Assembly: GCA_963756815.1 (NCBI GenBank)
Contig: CAVWPR010000024.1
Span: 62,001-126,000 of the forward strand
DNA from: JAENVU01 sp963756815
GTDB lineage: Bacteria; Actinomycetota; Acidimicrobiia; IMCC26256; JAENVU01
Direction of reading: 5' to 3'
Length of the DNA stretch: 64,000 nucleotides
Below the pieces are notes generated by a model, which was not told where the DNA came from, made no database searches, and saw only the letters and a list, made by a program, of their open reading frames with translations. Both the position numbers and the translations under genes were made by a program. Shown in pieces: positions 46,393-55,075 of the stretch. Within the stretch, counting starts at the first letter, position 1; the number at the start of each line of letters is the position of its first letter.

Positions 46393-47020
46393 CCACCGTC
46401 TTCGTCACCGGAACCGGCACCGAGGTCGGCAAGACCTGGATCCTGGTCCGGCTGCTCACCGAGCTGCGCGGTCGCGGACACCGCGTCGTCGCGCGCAAGC
46501 CGGCGCAGTCGTTCGCACCCGACGAGCTCGGCGGGACCGACGCCGAGCTGCTCGCGGCGGCCACCGACGCGTCGGCCTCGGCGGTGTGCGCCCACCACCG
46601 TTGGTACGCGGTGCCGATGGCGCCACCGATGGCCGCCGACATGCTCGGGCTCCCTCCGTTCACCGTCGCCGAGCTCGCGCGCGAGATGGCGCAGGACGGC
46701 GTCGGCCCGGCGTCGGTCTTCGTCGAGGGTGCGGGCGGGCCCCGGTCGCCGATCGCGTCCGACGGCGACAACGTCGACCTCGCCGCGCGGTCGGCGCGCA
46801 GCTCGCGATCCTCGTGGCCGATGCCGGGCTCGGCACCATCAACGCGGTGCGGATGAGCGTCGACGCCCTGACCGGCTTCGACACCCTCGTGGTCCTGAAC
46901 CGCTTCGATCCCGGCGACGACACCCACGTCGCCAATCGGCAGTGGCTCGGCGCCGCCGGCTACCAGGTCCTGACATCCGTGGTCGATCTGGCCGACCGCA
47001 TCGAGGAACGACTTCCGTAG
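46389..47020 (+). CDS. bioD: dethiobiotin synthetase (frame break near 46788)
   Basis: BioD carboxylates diaminopelargonate to dethiobiotin using ATP. It starts MTTVFVTGTGTEVGKTWILV, with the P-loop GTGTEVGKT, and has VARKPAQSF and VEGAGGPRSPIASDGDNVDL. The frame then shifts to AVGAQLAILVADAGLGTINA and VVLNRFDPGDDTHVANRQWL. The total is about 210 residues. It ends the bioAFD cluster; no bioB is seen in the window. Confidence 0.88.
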
Positions 47021-47071
47021 TTCCGACGCCCTTTGACCGCTGAATCCACGGAAGATACGACGCTCGGCGAT

Positions 47072-47083
47072 GGAATCCCTTGC
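47072..47083 (+). promoter_or_regulatory. GGAATCCCTTGC motif ahead of the Lrp-family gene
   Basis: This 12-bp sequence matches exactly the one at 39846-39857 before the aminobutyraldehyde dehydrogenase gene. TTGCAC (47080-47085) and CAGACT (47103-47108) have a 17-bp spacing, as in the other copy. It may be a regulator site overlapping a -35 box, perhaps for the Lrp protein encoded just downstream. Confidence 0.4.
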
Positions 47084-47123
47084 ACCGAGGCGCGGGCCTC
47101 GCCAGACTGGCGCAGGAGCCAGC

Positions 47124-47612
47124 ATGCCACGCCGAGACCGAGACGCCGCCGACCGCACCGCCCCGCTCGTCATCGACGACGTCGACAAGGCCATCGTGGA
47201 GGCGCTCCAGGAGGACGGCCGGCTCCCCTACACCCGGCTCGCGAAGCAGGTCGGCCTGTCGGAGGCCGCCGTGCGCCAGCGCGTCCAACGGCTGATCGAG
47301 TCCGGCGTCATGCAGATCGTCGCGGTCACCGACCCGGCGATGCTCGGGTTCCGTCGCAACGCGATGGTCGGCCTGGAGGTCGAGGGCGACCTCCGCACCG
47401 TCGCGCACGACATCGCCGAGATCCCCGAGGTCAGCTACGTCGTCGTCGTCAGCGGATCGTTCGATCTCCTCATGGAGGTCGTGTGCGAGGACGACGACCA
47501 CCTCCTCACCCTGCTGAACGACAAGGTCCGGGCCATCCCCGGCGTGCGGCGCACCGAGACCTTCACCTACCTCCGCCTCTTCAAGCAGACCTACGCATGG
47601 GGCACCCGATGA
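47124..47612 (+). CDS. Lrp/AsnC-family transcriptional regulator
   Basis: ATG 47124 behind AGGAG gives 162 residues. The HTH is IDDVDKAIVEALQEDGRLPY followed by AKQVGLSEAAVRQRVQRLIE, and the RAM (effector/oligomer) domain includes MVGLEVEGDLRTVAHDIAEI and the ending TFTYLRLFKQTY. The genes downstream are an omega-aminotransferase and alanine dehydrogenase, matching the known link of Lrp/AldR regulators with ald in mycobacteria. Confidence 0.88.
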   Translation: MPRRDRDAADRTAPLVIDDVDKAIVEALQEDGRLPYTRLAKQVGLSEAAVRQRVQRLIESGVMQIVAVTDPAMLGFRRNAMVGLEVEGDLRTVAHDIAEIPEVSYVVVVSGSFDLLMEVVCEDDDHLLTLLNDKVRAIPGVRRTETFTYLRLFKQTYAWGTR

Positions 47613-47634
47613 GCCAACCAGGAGCACGACGAAG

Positions 47635-49065
47635 GTGACCGACCGGTTCGACATCGACGATCTCAACGAGAAGGCGCGGGAGCACCTGTGGATGCACTTC
47701 ACGCGCCTCGGCTCCTACCAGAAGAAGGAGATCCCGATCATCGCCCGCGGGAAGGGCTGCTACCTCTGGGACGCCCACGACAAGCGCTACCTCGACGCGC
47801 TGTCCGGCCTCTTCACCGTGCAGCTCGGCCACGGCCGCGAGGACCTCGCGGCCGCGGCGCAGCAGCAGGCGAGCACCTTGGAGTACTTCCCGATCTGGAG
47901 CTACGCGCACCCGCCGGCGATCGAGCTCGCGGCGACCCTCGCCGACCTCGCGCCGGGTGATCTCAACCGCGTGTTCTTCACCACCGGCGGCTCGGAGGCC
48001 GTCGAGTCGGCGTGGAAGCTGGCGCGGCAGTACTTCCGCGCCAAGGGTGAGGGCCAGCGGTACAAGGTCATCGCCCGCGAGACCGCGTACCACGGCACCA
48101 CGATGGGCGCGCTCGCCATCACCGGCGTGCCGTCGCTGCGGGCGCCGTTCGAGCCGCTGACACCCGGCACGAGTCACGTCCCGAACACCAACCGGTACCG
48201 CCACCCGCTCGGCAAGGACGACGCCGCGTTCTGCGACTGGCTCACGCAGTCGATCGAGGATCGGATCCTGTGGGAGGGGCCCGAGACCGTCGCCGCGGTC
48301 TACCTCGAGCCGGTGCAGAACGCGGGCGGGTGCTTCGTGCCGCCCGAGGGCTACTTCGCGAAGGTGCGCGAGATCTGCGACCGGTACGGCGTGCTGCTCG
48401 TGTCCGACGAGGTGATCTGCGCGTTCGGACGGCTCGGTGAGATGTTCGGCGCCGAGCGGTACGGCTACCTGCCCGACATGATCACCTGCGCCAAGGGGCT
48501 CACGAGTGGGTACTCCCCGCTCGGCGCGGTGATCTGTCGCGACCACCTCGCCGAGCCGTTCCTCGAGGACGCGGCGAGCTTCCTCCACGGCATCACCTTC
48601 GGCGGCCACCCGGTGAGCTGCGCGGTCGCCACCAAGAACCTCGAGCTGTTCGAGGAGGAGGGCATCCTCGAGCACGTGCGCGCCAACGAGGCGGGGCTGC
48701 GCGAGCGCATCGAGGGGCTGCGCGACATCCCGATCGTCGGCGACGTCCGCGGCGCGGGCTACTTCCTCGCGCTCGAGCTGGTCGCGGATCCCGAGACCGA
48801 GGCCCACTTCTCGAAGGAGCAGGGCGAGGCGATGCTGCGCGGCTTCCTCTCGCCGATGCTCTTCGACGAGGGCCTGATCTGTCGCGCCGACGACCGCGGC
48901 GACCCGGTCGTGCAGCTCTCGCCCCCGCTCGTCGCGGGCGACGCCGAGTTCGACGAGATCGAGGCGATCCTCCGCCGCTGCCTGACCGCGGCGTCACAGC
49001 AGCTCGCCGGCACTGCGGCGCGGTCGCATGCCGACGAGGAGCAGCCCGGCGAGCAGTGGTCGTGA
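47635..49065 (+). CDS. class-III omega-aminotransferase (putrescine or beta-alanine:pyruvate type)
   Basis: GTG 47635 gives 476 residues. Motifs include YLDALSGLFTVQLGHGREDL, FFTTGGSEAVESAWKLARQY, YHGTTMGALAITGVPSLRAP, VLLVSDEVICAFGRLGEMFG and the PLP lysine in TCAKGLTSGYSPLGAVI. These place it with pyruvate-dependent omega-aminotransferases acting on putrescine or beta-alanine. With alanine dehydrogenase next, the alanine formed could be returned to pyruvate and ammonia. The likely role is polyamine or amino-acid catabolism under Lrp control. Confidence 0.85.
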   Translation: MTDRFDIDDLNEKAREHLWMHFTRLGSYQKKEIPIIARGKGCYLWDAHDKRYLDALSGLFTVQLGHGREDLAAAAQQQASTLEYFPIWSYAHPPAIELAATLADLAPGDLNRVFFTTGGSEAVESAWKLARQYFRAKGEGQRYKVIARETAYHGTTMGALAITGVPSLRAPFEPLTPGTSHVPNTNRYRHPLGKDDAAFCDWLTQSIEDRILWEGPETVAAVYLEPVQNAGGCFVPPEGYFAKVREICDRYGVLLVSDEVICAFGRLGEMFGAERYGYLPDMITCAKGLTSGYSPLGAVICRDHLAEPFLEDAASFLHGITFGGHPVSCAVATKNLELFEEEGILEHVRANEAGLRERIEGLRDIPIVGDVRGAGYFLALELVADPETEAHFSKEQGEAMLRGFLSPMLFDEGLICRADDRGDPVVQLSPPLVAGDAEFDEIEAILRRCLTAASQQLAGTAARSHADEEQPGEQWS

Positions 49066-49137
49066 TCCGGTGATCGACGCCAAGCGAGCGGCAGACGAGG
49101 CACCCGGCCCGGCATCCCGATCGCGGCGAGCGCGGCC

Positions 49138-50253
49138 GTGACCATCGGCGTCCCGCGCGAGGTCAAGGAGGGCGAGCACCGGGTCGCGATCACGCCCGAC
49201 GGCGTCCACGAGCTCGTCGCGCACGACGTGACCGTCCTCGTCGAGGCGGGCGCGGGCGTCGACTCCGCGATCAGCGACGCCGAGTACGCGGCCGCCGGTG
49301 CCGAGATCGTGACCGGTGCCGACGACGTCTGGGCCCGCGCCGGGACGGTGCTCAAGGTGAAGGAGCCCCAGGAGGAGGAGTTCCGCCATCTCCGTCCCGA
49401 CCTGGTCCTGTTCACCTACCTCCACCTCGCGGCCTACCCGAAGGTGGCCGCGGCCCTGCTCGAGCACGGGACCACCGGCATCGCGTACGAGACGGTCCAG
49501 GCCGACGGCGCGCTCCCGTTGCTCGCGCCCATGAGCGAGGTCGCGGGACGGATGGCCACCCAGGTCGGCGCGCGCTTCCTCGAGCGCGAGCTCGGCGGGC
49601 GCGGCGTGCTCCTGGGCGGCGTCCCTGGGGTGCGACCGGCGCGGGTGGTGGTGCTCGGTGCGGGCAACGTCGGGTGGAACAGCGCGTGGATCGCGCAGGG
49701 CATGGAGGCCGAGGTCATGCTGCTCGACAAGAACATCGACCGGCTGCGCTGGGTCGACCAGATCCATCAGGGTCGCATCGTCACGCTGGCGTCCAACCGC
49801 GGGGCCGTCGCGCGAGCGGTCGCCGACGCGGATCTCGTGATCGGCGCGGTGCTCGTGCCCGCCGGTCGGGCGCCGATCGTGGTCACCGACGACATGGTGC
49901 GCACGATGAAGCCCGGCGCGGTGATCGTCGACGTCGCCGTCGACCAGGGCGGGTGCATCGCCACCACACACGAGACCACGCACGCCGAGCCGGTGTACGA
50001 GTGCCACGGGGTCCTGCACTATGCCGTCGGCAACATGCCGGGCGCGGTGCCGTTCACGTCGACGTACGGCCTCACCAACGCCACGTTGCCGTACGTGCTG
50101 GCGCTCGCGATCCGCGGCGTCGCCGACGCGAGCGCGGCCGATCCTGCGCTGGCACTGGGCGTCAACACCGTGGCCGGCCACGTGACGCATCCGATCGTGG
50201 CCGAGGCGCTCGACCACGTCGCCACACCACTCGGCGAGGCGCTCGCCGCGTGA
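49138..50253 (+). CDS. ald: alanine dehydrogenase
   Basis: The 371-residue enzyme interconverts alanine with pyruvate and ammonia using NAD. It begins MTIGVPREVKEGEHRVAITP, has the substrate Lys in VLKVKEPQ, the catalytic His in TYLHLAAYP and the NAD site VVVLGAGNVGWNSAW. The signature TMKPGAVIVDVAVDQGGCIA carries the catalytic Asp. It ends the Lrp-aminotransferase-ald cluster and converges on csrA. Confidence 0.94.
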   Translation: MTIGVPREVKEGEHRVAITPDGVHELVAHDVTVLVEAGAGVDSAISDAEYAAAGAEIVTGADDVWARAGTVLKVKEPQEEEFRHLRPDLVLFTYLHLAAYPKVAAALLEHGTTGIAYETVQADGALPLLAPMSEVAGRMATQVGARFLERELGGRGVLLGGVPGVRPARVVVLGAGNVGWNSAWIAQGMEAEVMLLDKNIDRLRWVDQIHQGRIVTLASNRGAVARAVADADLVIGAVLVPAGRAPIVVTDDMVRTMKPGAVIVDVAVDQGGCIATTHETTHAEPVYECHGVLHYAVGNMPGAVPFTSTYGLTNATLPYVLALAIRGVADASAADPALALGVNTVAGHVTHPIVAEALDHVATPLGEALAA

Positions 50254-50295
50254 GTCGCGCGTCGTCGTGAAATCAGCAGGACGGGATCGGACGCG

Positions 50296-50463
50296 CTACT
50301 TCGACGGCGCGTCGCGGTTGAGCACCTCTTCACGGAACACCTTGACGTCGCGCGGGGCCTCGATGCCGATCCGCACCTGGTCGCCGCGCACCTCGAGCAC
50401 GGTCACGGTGATGTCGTCGCCGATCACGATGCGCTCGTTGACGCGACGGGTGAGCACCAGCAT
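50296..50463 (-). CDS. csrA: carbon storage regulator CsrA
   Basis: This 55-residue gene starts MLVLTRRVNERIVIGDDITV and continues LEVRGDQVRIGIEAPRDVKV, then FREEVLNRDAPSK. It has the RNA-binding elements LTRR at the start and the GIEAP-R-x-V core of CsrA. ATG 50463 follows GGAAGGGG by about 12 nt. CsrA binds GGA motifs in 5' leaders of mRNA. In flagellated Gram-positives its partner FliW and the flagellin gene usually lie nearby, but no such gene is here. The next gene on this strand encodes the atypical LuxR protein. Confidence 0.92.
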   Translation of the reverse strand: MLVLTRRVNERIVIGDDITVTVLEVRGDQVRIGIEAPRDVKVFREEVLNRDAPSK

Positions 50464-50545
50464 TGGGTACGACCCCTTCCGTGGACACCCGGACGCGCCA
50501 GCCTAGAGGCGGACGGCCCGGCCCGGCCCGCGTCCCGAGGTCGGG

Positions 50546-51157
50546 TCAGGGCAGGAGGCCGAGGGTCATCGCCCGGCCGAGCGCCTCGTTGCGGTTGCGG
50601 GCATCGAGCTTGTCGTAGATGTGGGCGAGATGCGTCTTGACGGTCGGCAGCGACACGAAGAGGGTCGACGCGATCTCACGGTTCGAGCAACCGGACGCGA
50701 GCAGCCCGAGCACCTCCCGCTCCCGCACGGTCAGCGCCATCGGCTCGAACTCCTCGTCGGGCCCGTCGCCGGTGAGCAGCGTCGGGTCGACGTACCGCTC
50801 GCCCGCCATCACGCGCTCGACGGCGCGCCGGAACGCCGGGCCGTCGATCGACCGGCTCAGGAGACCGTCCACCGCGACGGCGAGGAGGTCCGCCAGCGTG
50901 TCCCGTGGTGCACGACCGAGCAGCACCACGAGTCGGACGTCGGTACCGGCCTCGGCGACCTGACGCGCCATCTCGTCGATCGACAGGTCGTTGACGGCAC
51001 CGACGACGGCGAGCTGCGGCGCGTGCTCGACGACGGCTTTGGCCACCTCGCGCGCCGACGCGACCTCGCCCACGACCTCGTAGCCCTCGCTGCGCAGGAC
51101 GGTCGTGAGACCGAGTCGCACGAGCGGGACGACGTCGGCGACGACGACGCTCGGCAT
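50546..51157 (-). CDS. LuxR/NarL-type regulator with degenerate receiver domain
   Basis: The 203-residue protein has a C-terminal LuxR HTH (LTVREREVLGLLASGCSNRE, LFVSLPTVKTHLAHIYDKL). Its N-terminal domain aligns with receivers but has Gly53 (LAVVGAVND) where the phosphoacceptor Asp belongs. Only one acidic residue (D8) remains in the pocket. It is therefore probably not controlled by phosphorylation. ATG 51157 is preferred; 51166 is possible. No kinase gene is adjacent. It lies upstream of csrA on the same strand. Confidence 0.85.
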   Translation of the reverse strand: MPSVVVADVVPLVRLGLTTVLRSEGYEVVGEVASAREVAKAVVEHAPQLAVVGAVNDLSIDEMARQVAEAGTDVRLVVLLGRAPRDTLADLLAVAVDGLLSRSIDGPAFRRAVERVMAGERYVDPTLLTGDGPDEEFEPMALTVREREVLGLLASGCSNREIASTLFVSLPTVKTHLAHIYDKLDARNRNEALGRAMTLGLLP

Positions 51158-51307
51158 CGCGCGCAACCTACCGGCTCGGTCGTCCCGGCCCGCGCCAATC
51201 GCCCGTCGACGCCACCGCCACCGAGGAGCGGCTTGTTCGCGGCATTGACGATCGCGTCGAGTTCAGCGCCGTGATGTCGCCGGCCACGACCACGAGGCCG
51301 GGCGCGC

Positions 51308-52510
51308 TCACCAGCGGACGGGCAGCCGGCTCGGTCCCCAGATGCCGAAATTCTCCGGCTTCCACTCCACCGGCCCGGCCAGCTCCAGATCGGGCAGGCG
51401 GGTCGCGATCAGCTGGAGCGCCTCCTGTAGCTCGCCGCGCGCGAGGTGCGCGCCGAGGCAGTAGTGGATGCCGGAGCCGAACGTGAGGTGCGGGACCGCC
51501 GTCTCCCGGCCGATGTCGACCGCGTCCGGGAGCGCGAAGACCTCGGGGTCGCGGTTGCCGGTGCTGAGGGCCAGGAACAGGAGCGTGCCCCGGGGGAACG
51601 TGACGTCCCGGTACTCGATGGCCTCGGACGCGACCCGCACGGTGCCCTGCACCGCGCCGAGGTAGCGCATCGTCTCGTCGACCGCGCGTGGTGCGAGCGA
51701 CGGGTCGTCCACGAGGCGCCGCCACTGCTCGGGGTGCGCGCCGAGGAGCGCCACCGAGCAAGCGAGCTGGTTGCGCGTCGTGTCCGTGCCGGCCATCAGC
51801 ACCGCCTCGGCGAGCATCACGAGCTCTTCGGTCGACAGCCGGTCCCCCGCCTCCTCGGCCGCGATCAGCGCGGAGAGCAGGTCGTCGCGAGGGTCGGCGC
51901 GGCGCTCGGCGATGAGGTCGGTGACGTACGCCTCGAGCTCGCCACCGGCCTGCTCGATCGCCGGGAGGTCCTCGGCGAGGTTCTGGTTGAAGATGCGGAA
52001 GATCTCGGTGGCCCAGCGCGAGAACCGCTGCCAGTCGGCGCGGGGCGCGCCGAGGAGCTCGCAGATGATCGGGATCGGGTACGGGTCGCAGACGTCGGCG
52101 ACGAAGTCGCACTCCCCGCGATCGACGATGCCGTCGAGCAGCTCGCCGATCACGTCCCGCATGAACGGCCGGAGTCGGTTGGCGGCGGCGGGCGTGAACG
52201 CAGGGGCCACCAGGCGGCGGACGCGCGCGTGCTCGTCGCCCTCCATGGAGAGGATCGACGGCCGGCGCTGCTCGAAGTCGCCGCCCTCGATCCCCTGCAT
52301 CTGCGGGAGGAGCGACAGCGCCGAGTGGAACCGACGCTCGCGCAGCAGCGCGACGACGTCCGCGTAGCGCGTGACCGCGAACCCGAGCGGGGTGCGGGCG
52401 AGCCAGTGCTGCGATCGGGCGTCGGCGAGCGCGGCGATGCGCCCGGCGCGGTCCAAGCCCTCCGGGTCGTACACCGGCAGCTCGAGCTCGAACACTGTGG
52501 GCGTCGTCAT
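51308..52510 (-). CDS. cytochrome P450 (first of two)
   Basis: The 400-residue class I bacterial P450 has the I-helix oxygen-binding stretch LMAGTDTTRNQL, the ExxR motif in DETMRYLG, and the haem loop FGSGIHYCLGAHLARGEL with the cysteine thiolate. ATG 52510 follows GGAGGACC-like sequence closely. No ferredoxin or ferredoxin reductase gene lies beside it. The substrate is unknown. It is directly downstream of the tRNA-like element at 52549-52621. Confidence 0.92.
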   Translation of the reverse strand: MTTPTVFELELPVYDPEGLDRAGRIAALADARSQHWLARTPLGFAVTRYADVVALLRERRFHSALSLLPQMQGIEGGDFEQRRPSILSMEGDEHARVRRLVAPAFTPAAANRLRPFMRDVIGELLDGIVDRGECDFVADVCDPYPIPIICELLGAPRADWQRFSRWATEIFRIFNQNLAEDLPAIEQAGGELEAYVTDLIAERRADPRDDLLSALIAAEEAGDRLSTEELVMLAEAVLMAGTDTTRNQLACSVALLGAHPEQWRRLVDDPSLAPRAVDETMRYLGAVQGTVRVASEAIEYRDVTFPRGTLLFLALSTGNRDPEVFALPDAVDIGRETAVPHLTFGSGIHYCLGAHLARGELQEALQLIATRLPDLELAGPVEWKPENFGIWGPSRLPVRW

Positions 52511-52548
52511 CGGTCCTCCACGACACGACCGCGTGGGAGCGGCCGCAG

Positions 52549-52621
52549 TGGGTCGCCGGGGACTCGAACCCCGAACCAACGGGTGAAAAGCCCGGTGGCC
52601 GGGCCCGAGCCCGGACGACCC
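52549..52621 (-). pseudogene. degenerate tRNA-Lys copy with replaced D-arm
   Basis: This 73-nt stretch follows the intact tRNA-Lys by 5 nt and has the same length. Its 3' 49 nt match the true tRNA except for one base in the anticodon loop (CTTTTCA instead of CTTTTAA). Its first seven bases, GGGTCGT, still pair with the 3' acceptor strand through one U-G wobble. The 18 nt between (CCGGGCTCGGGCCCGGCC) replace the 18-nt TA plus D-arm with a GC-rich palindromic run that cannot form a normal D-arm. It is unlikely to serve in translation as a normal tRNA. Confidence 0.7.
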
Positions 52622-52626
52622 GTTAG

Positions 52627-52699
52627 TGGGTCGCCGGGGACTCGAACCCCGAACCAACGGGTTAAAAGCCCGGTGCTCTGCCAGTTGAGCTAGCGACCC
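52627..52699 (-). tRNA. tRNA-Lys (anticodon UUU)
   Basis: The 73-nt minus-strand sequence folds as a full tRNA. The acceptor stem is GGGTCGC/GCGACCC and the D-arm GCTC/GAGC. The anticodon loop is CTTTTAA with anticodon TTT, the T-arm CGGGG-TTCGAGT-CCCCG, and the discriminator A. CCA is not encoded. A degenerate tandem copy follows 5 nt downstream. Confidence 0.97.
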
Positions 52700-52739
52700 G
52701 GGCGGAGGTTACCTGCGGCCCGCCCGGGCGCCCCGAGGG

Positions 52740-53030
52740 TCAGTCGGCGAGCAGCTCGTAGACGGGGTTCAGGATCGCGAGTCGGCGATGGTGCGCGCCC
52801 ACCCGACCGCGCGCTCGGATGCGGGCGCCGAGCAGGATGCCGGGGATCGCGCGCCGCCCGAGGAACACCACCTCGATGCCCCCGGACGCGTCGTGCACCG
52901 TGCACTCGAGCGTGGCGACCCCGTCACCCCAGGGCCGCGCCCGGACCGACCGCACCGTGCCCTCGATCGTGACGACGTCGCGCCACCGGACGCCCGCGAT
53001 CGGAGCCGTCGGCTCGACGACCGCGGTCAC
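52740..53030 (-). CDS. OB-fold nucleic-acid-binding-domain protein
   Basis: GTG 53030 gives 96 residues with an OB-fold pattern (VTIEGTVRSVRARPWGDGVA, GGIEVVFLGRRAIPGILLGA, GRVGAHHRRLAILNPVYELL). It resembles the small RecG-type OB proteins found near potassium-uptake genes in actinobacteria (compare Rv2694c near Rv2690c and ceoBC). Its start overlaps the stop of the KimA-like gene (GTGA). Function unknown; a role in sensing a nucleotide is conceivable but not shown. Confidence 0.75.
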   Translation of the reverse strand: MTAVVEPTAPIAGVRWRDVVTIEGTVRSVRARPWGDGVATLECTVHDASGGIEVVFLGRRAIPGILLGARIRARGRVGAHHRRLAILNPVYELLAD

Positions 53031-54994
53031 GTGCGCGCCACGCCGACCGCATCGGCATCGTGGGAGGACGCGAGGTGGTACGGCACGAAGGTCACGTTGG
53101 CGTGGGGCAGCACGGCCAGCGCCTTCGCGATCGAGTCCGAGGTGCGGTCGTGGAGGAAGCGGTGCCAGAACTCCTTGTACTCCCGCCGGGGCAGGAGGAC
53201 CGTGACCTCGGTACGGCCGTCGGCCACCTCCTCGGCGACCACCTCGAGCGCGGCGCGGGCGATGCGCCGGTCGGGACAGGTCACGAGCTCGAGCGGGAAT
53301 CGGTTGAGCGGCAGGTCGTGCCACTCGTCCATGAGCTGCTCGGCGCGAACCGGGTCGGCCGCGATGTGCACGGCGCGCAGCTCGTCGGGCCGCAGCGTCC
53401 TCGCGTACTGCATGGCGCGGGCCGCGCTGCGGTCGAGGTGGTCGAGGAGCACGAGCACGGTGTGGCGGCGGAGGACGGGCGCGGTGGCCGCCTCGACGGC
53501 GCCTTCCGACAGCTGCTCCTTCTCCGACTCGTACTGGTGGTTCAGGCGCACCAGCAGGAACACGAGGACCGGGACCAGGATCATGATCGCCCACGCTCCG
53601 TGCGTGAACTTCGTGATCGCGATCACGACGGTGACGATGCCGGTCACCACCGCGCCGGTCGCGTTGATGGCGAGCCCCACCCGCCATCCGTCCTCCTTGA
53701 GCCGGACGTGGCGTACCGACATCCCCGCCTGCGACAGCGTGAAGGACGTGAACACCCCGATCGCGTAGAGCGGGATCAGGTGGGTGACGTCGGCCTGGAA
53801 CAGGATGACGAGACCGGCCGCCGCGGACGCGAGCAGGACGATGCCGTTGGAGAAGACGAGCCGGTGCCCGCGTTTCGTGAGCTGCTTGGGCATGAAGTGG
53901 TCGTCGGCGTGGAAGCTCGCGAGCCGCGGGAAGTCGGCGAAGCTGGTGTTGGCGGCGAGCACGAGGATGAGCATCGTCGTCGCCTGGACCAGGAGGAAGG
54001 CGACGTGCCCGGCGGTGCCACTCCCGAAGACCCCCGACGCGATCTGCGAGATGACCGTCTTCTTGTCGCTCGGGACGACCTGCATCTTCATCGCCAGCCA
54101 CGAGATCCCGATGAACATCGTGCCGAGACACGCGCCCATGACCATCAGCGTGGACCGGGCGTTCTTCCACTCCGGCTTCTTGAACGCGGGCACACCGTTG
54201 GAGATCGCCTCGACACCGGTCATGGCGGCACCACCGGACGCGAACGCGTGGAGCAGCAGGAAGACCCCGACGGAACTCGCCACGCCCAGGGGCACGTGGT
54301 CGGCCGGCATCGGCGCGTGGGCGAGACCGCCCGTCGCGGCCTTGTACACGCCGACGCCGATCATCACGAAGATGCTGATCAGGAACGCGTACGTCGGCAC
54401 CGCGAACATGCGACCCGACTCACGCACACCGCGCAGGTTGCCCCAGGCGATGATCATGATGAAGCCGAGCGCGATCGGCACCCGGTACGGGCGCAGGTCG
54501 CCGAACGCCGAGTAGAGCGCGGCGACGCCGGCCGAAACCGACACCGCCACCGTGAGGATGTAGTCGGTGAGCAACGCGACGCCGGCCACCTGCGCGGGCA
54601 GCAGGCCGAGGTTGTCCTTCGTGACGATGTACGCGCCACCGGCCGACGGGTAGGCCTTGATGGTCTGGCGGTAGCTGAACATCAGGATGACGAGGACGCC
54701 GGTCATCGCCAGCGTGATGGGCAGGACGAAGGAGAACGCGAGCAGCCCGACGACGGGGATCAGCGTGCGCAGGATCTCCTCGGTCGCGTACGCCGTCGAC
54801 GACAGGGCGTCGCTCGCGAAGACGGCGAGGGCCGTCGGCTTGCCCAGCCGCTCGTGCTGGAGCTGGTCGGTGTCCAGCGCGTTCCCCAGCATCTTCTGCT
54901 TCAGCCGGTACCGCCGGGACTCCGCGATCTCGGCCTGCGGCTCGGCGGGCAGCGGTCGCAGCGCCTCGGAATCACGGATGAGGGTCGACGTCAT
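53027..54994 (-). CDS. KimA-like APC-family potassium transporter
   Basis: The 655-residue protein starts with about 50 cytoplasmic residues and then the KimA-type signature HERLGKPTALAVFASDALSS, with TAYATEEILRTLIPV. About 12 transmembrane segments follow (ending WAIMILVPVLVFLLVRL). A 150-residue cytoplasmic C-terminus includes HTVLVLLDHLDRSAARAMQY, an USP-like domain. KimA imports potassium with protons and in Bacillus is inhibited by c-di-AMP. The KdpD/KdpE-like pair diverges from it, which supports potassium. Confidence 0.82.
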   Translation of the reverse strand: MTSTLIRDSEALRPLPAEPQAEIAESRRYRLKQKMLGNALDTDQLQHERLGKPTALAVFASDALSSTAYATEEILRTLIPVVGLLAFSFVLPITLAMTGVLVILMFSYRQTIKAYPSAGGAYIVTKDNLGLLPAQVAGVALLTDYILTVAVSVSAGVAALYSAFGDLRPYRVPIALGFIMIIAWGNLRGVRESGRMFAVPTYAFLISIFVMIGVGVYKAATGGLAHAPMPADHVPLGVASSVGVFLLLHAFASGGAAMTGVEAISNGVPAFKKPEWKNARSTLMVMGACLGTMFIGISWLAMKMQVVPSDKKTVISQIASGVFGSGTAGHVAFLLVQATTMLILVLAANTSFADFPRLASFHADDHFMPKQLTKRGHRLVFSNGIVLLASAAAGLVILFQADVTHLIPLYAIGVFTSFTLSQAGMSVRHVRLKEDGWRVGLAINATGAVVTGIVTVVIAITKFTHGAWAIMILVPVLVFLLVRLNHQYESEKEQLSEGAVEAATAPVLRRHTVLVLLDHLDRSAARAMQYARTLRPDELRAVHIAADPVRAEQLMDEWHDLPLNRFPLELVTCPDRRIARAALEVVAEEVADGRTEVTVLLPRREYKEFWHRFLHDRTSDSIAKALAVLPHANVTFVPYHLASSHDADAVGVART

Positions 54995-55020
54995 CCGTCG
55001 AGTGAACCGCGAGGTCGCTC

Positions 55021-55066
55021 AAGATCCCGTCAAGGGCGCGCGACCCGTCGCAAAGATCGCGTCAAG
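55021..55066. promoter_or_regulatory. paired direct repeat, likely KdpE-like operator
   Basis: AAGATCCCGTCAAG (55021-55034) and AAGATCGCGTCAAG (55053-55066) differ by one base and are 32 bp apart, three helical turns. They lie in the 81-bp gap between the KimA-like and sensor-kinase genes. Paired direct repeats of this kind are typical of OmpR-family regulator sites, so the KdpE-like regulator is the likely binder. Confidence 0.6.
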
Positions 55067-55075
55067 ATCTGCCCC

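Noticed and set aside
52549..52699. tRNA-end duplication as attachment sites of an integrated element
   Set aside because: The two copies are only 5 nt apart with no integrase or cargo, and the second copy spans full tRNA length including a pairing acceptor stem. A degenerate tandem tRNA fits better.
54995..55075. ydaO/c-di-AMP riboswitch before the KimA-like gene
   Set aside because: The gap is only 81 bp, too short for this riboswitch, and is occupied by direct repeats.
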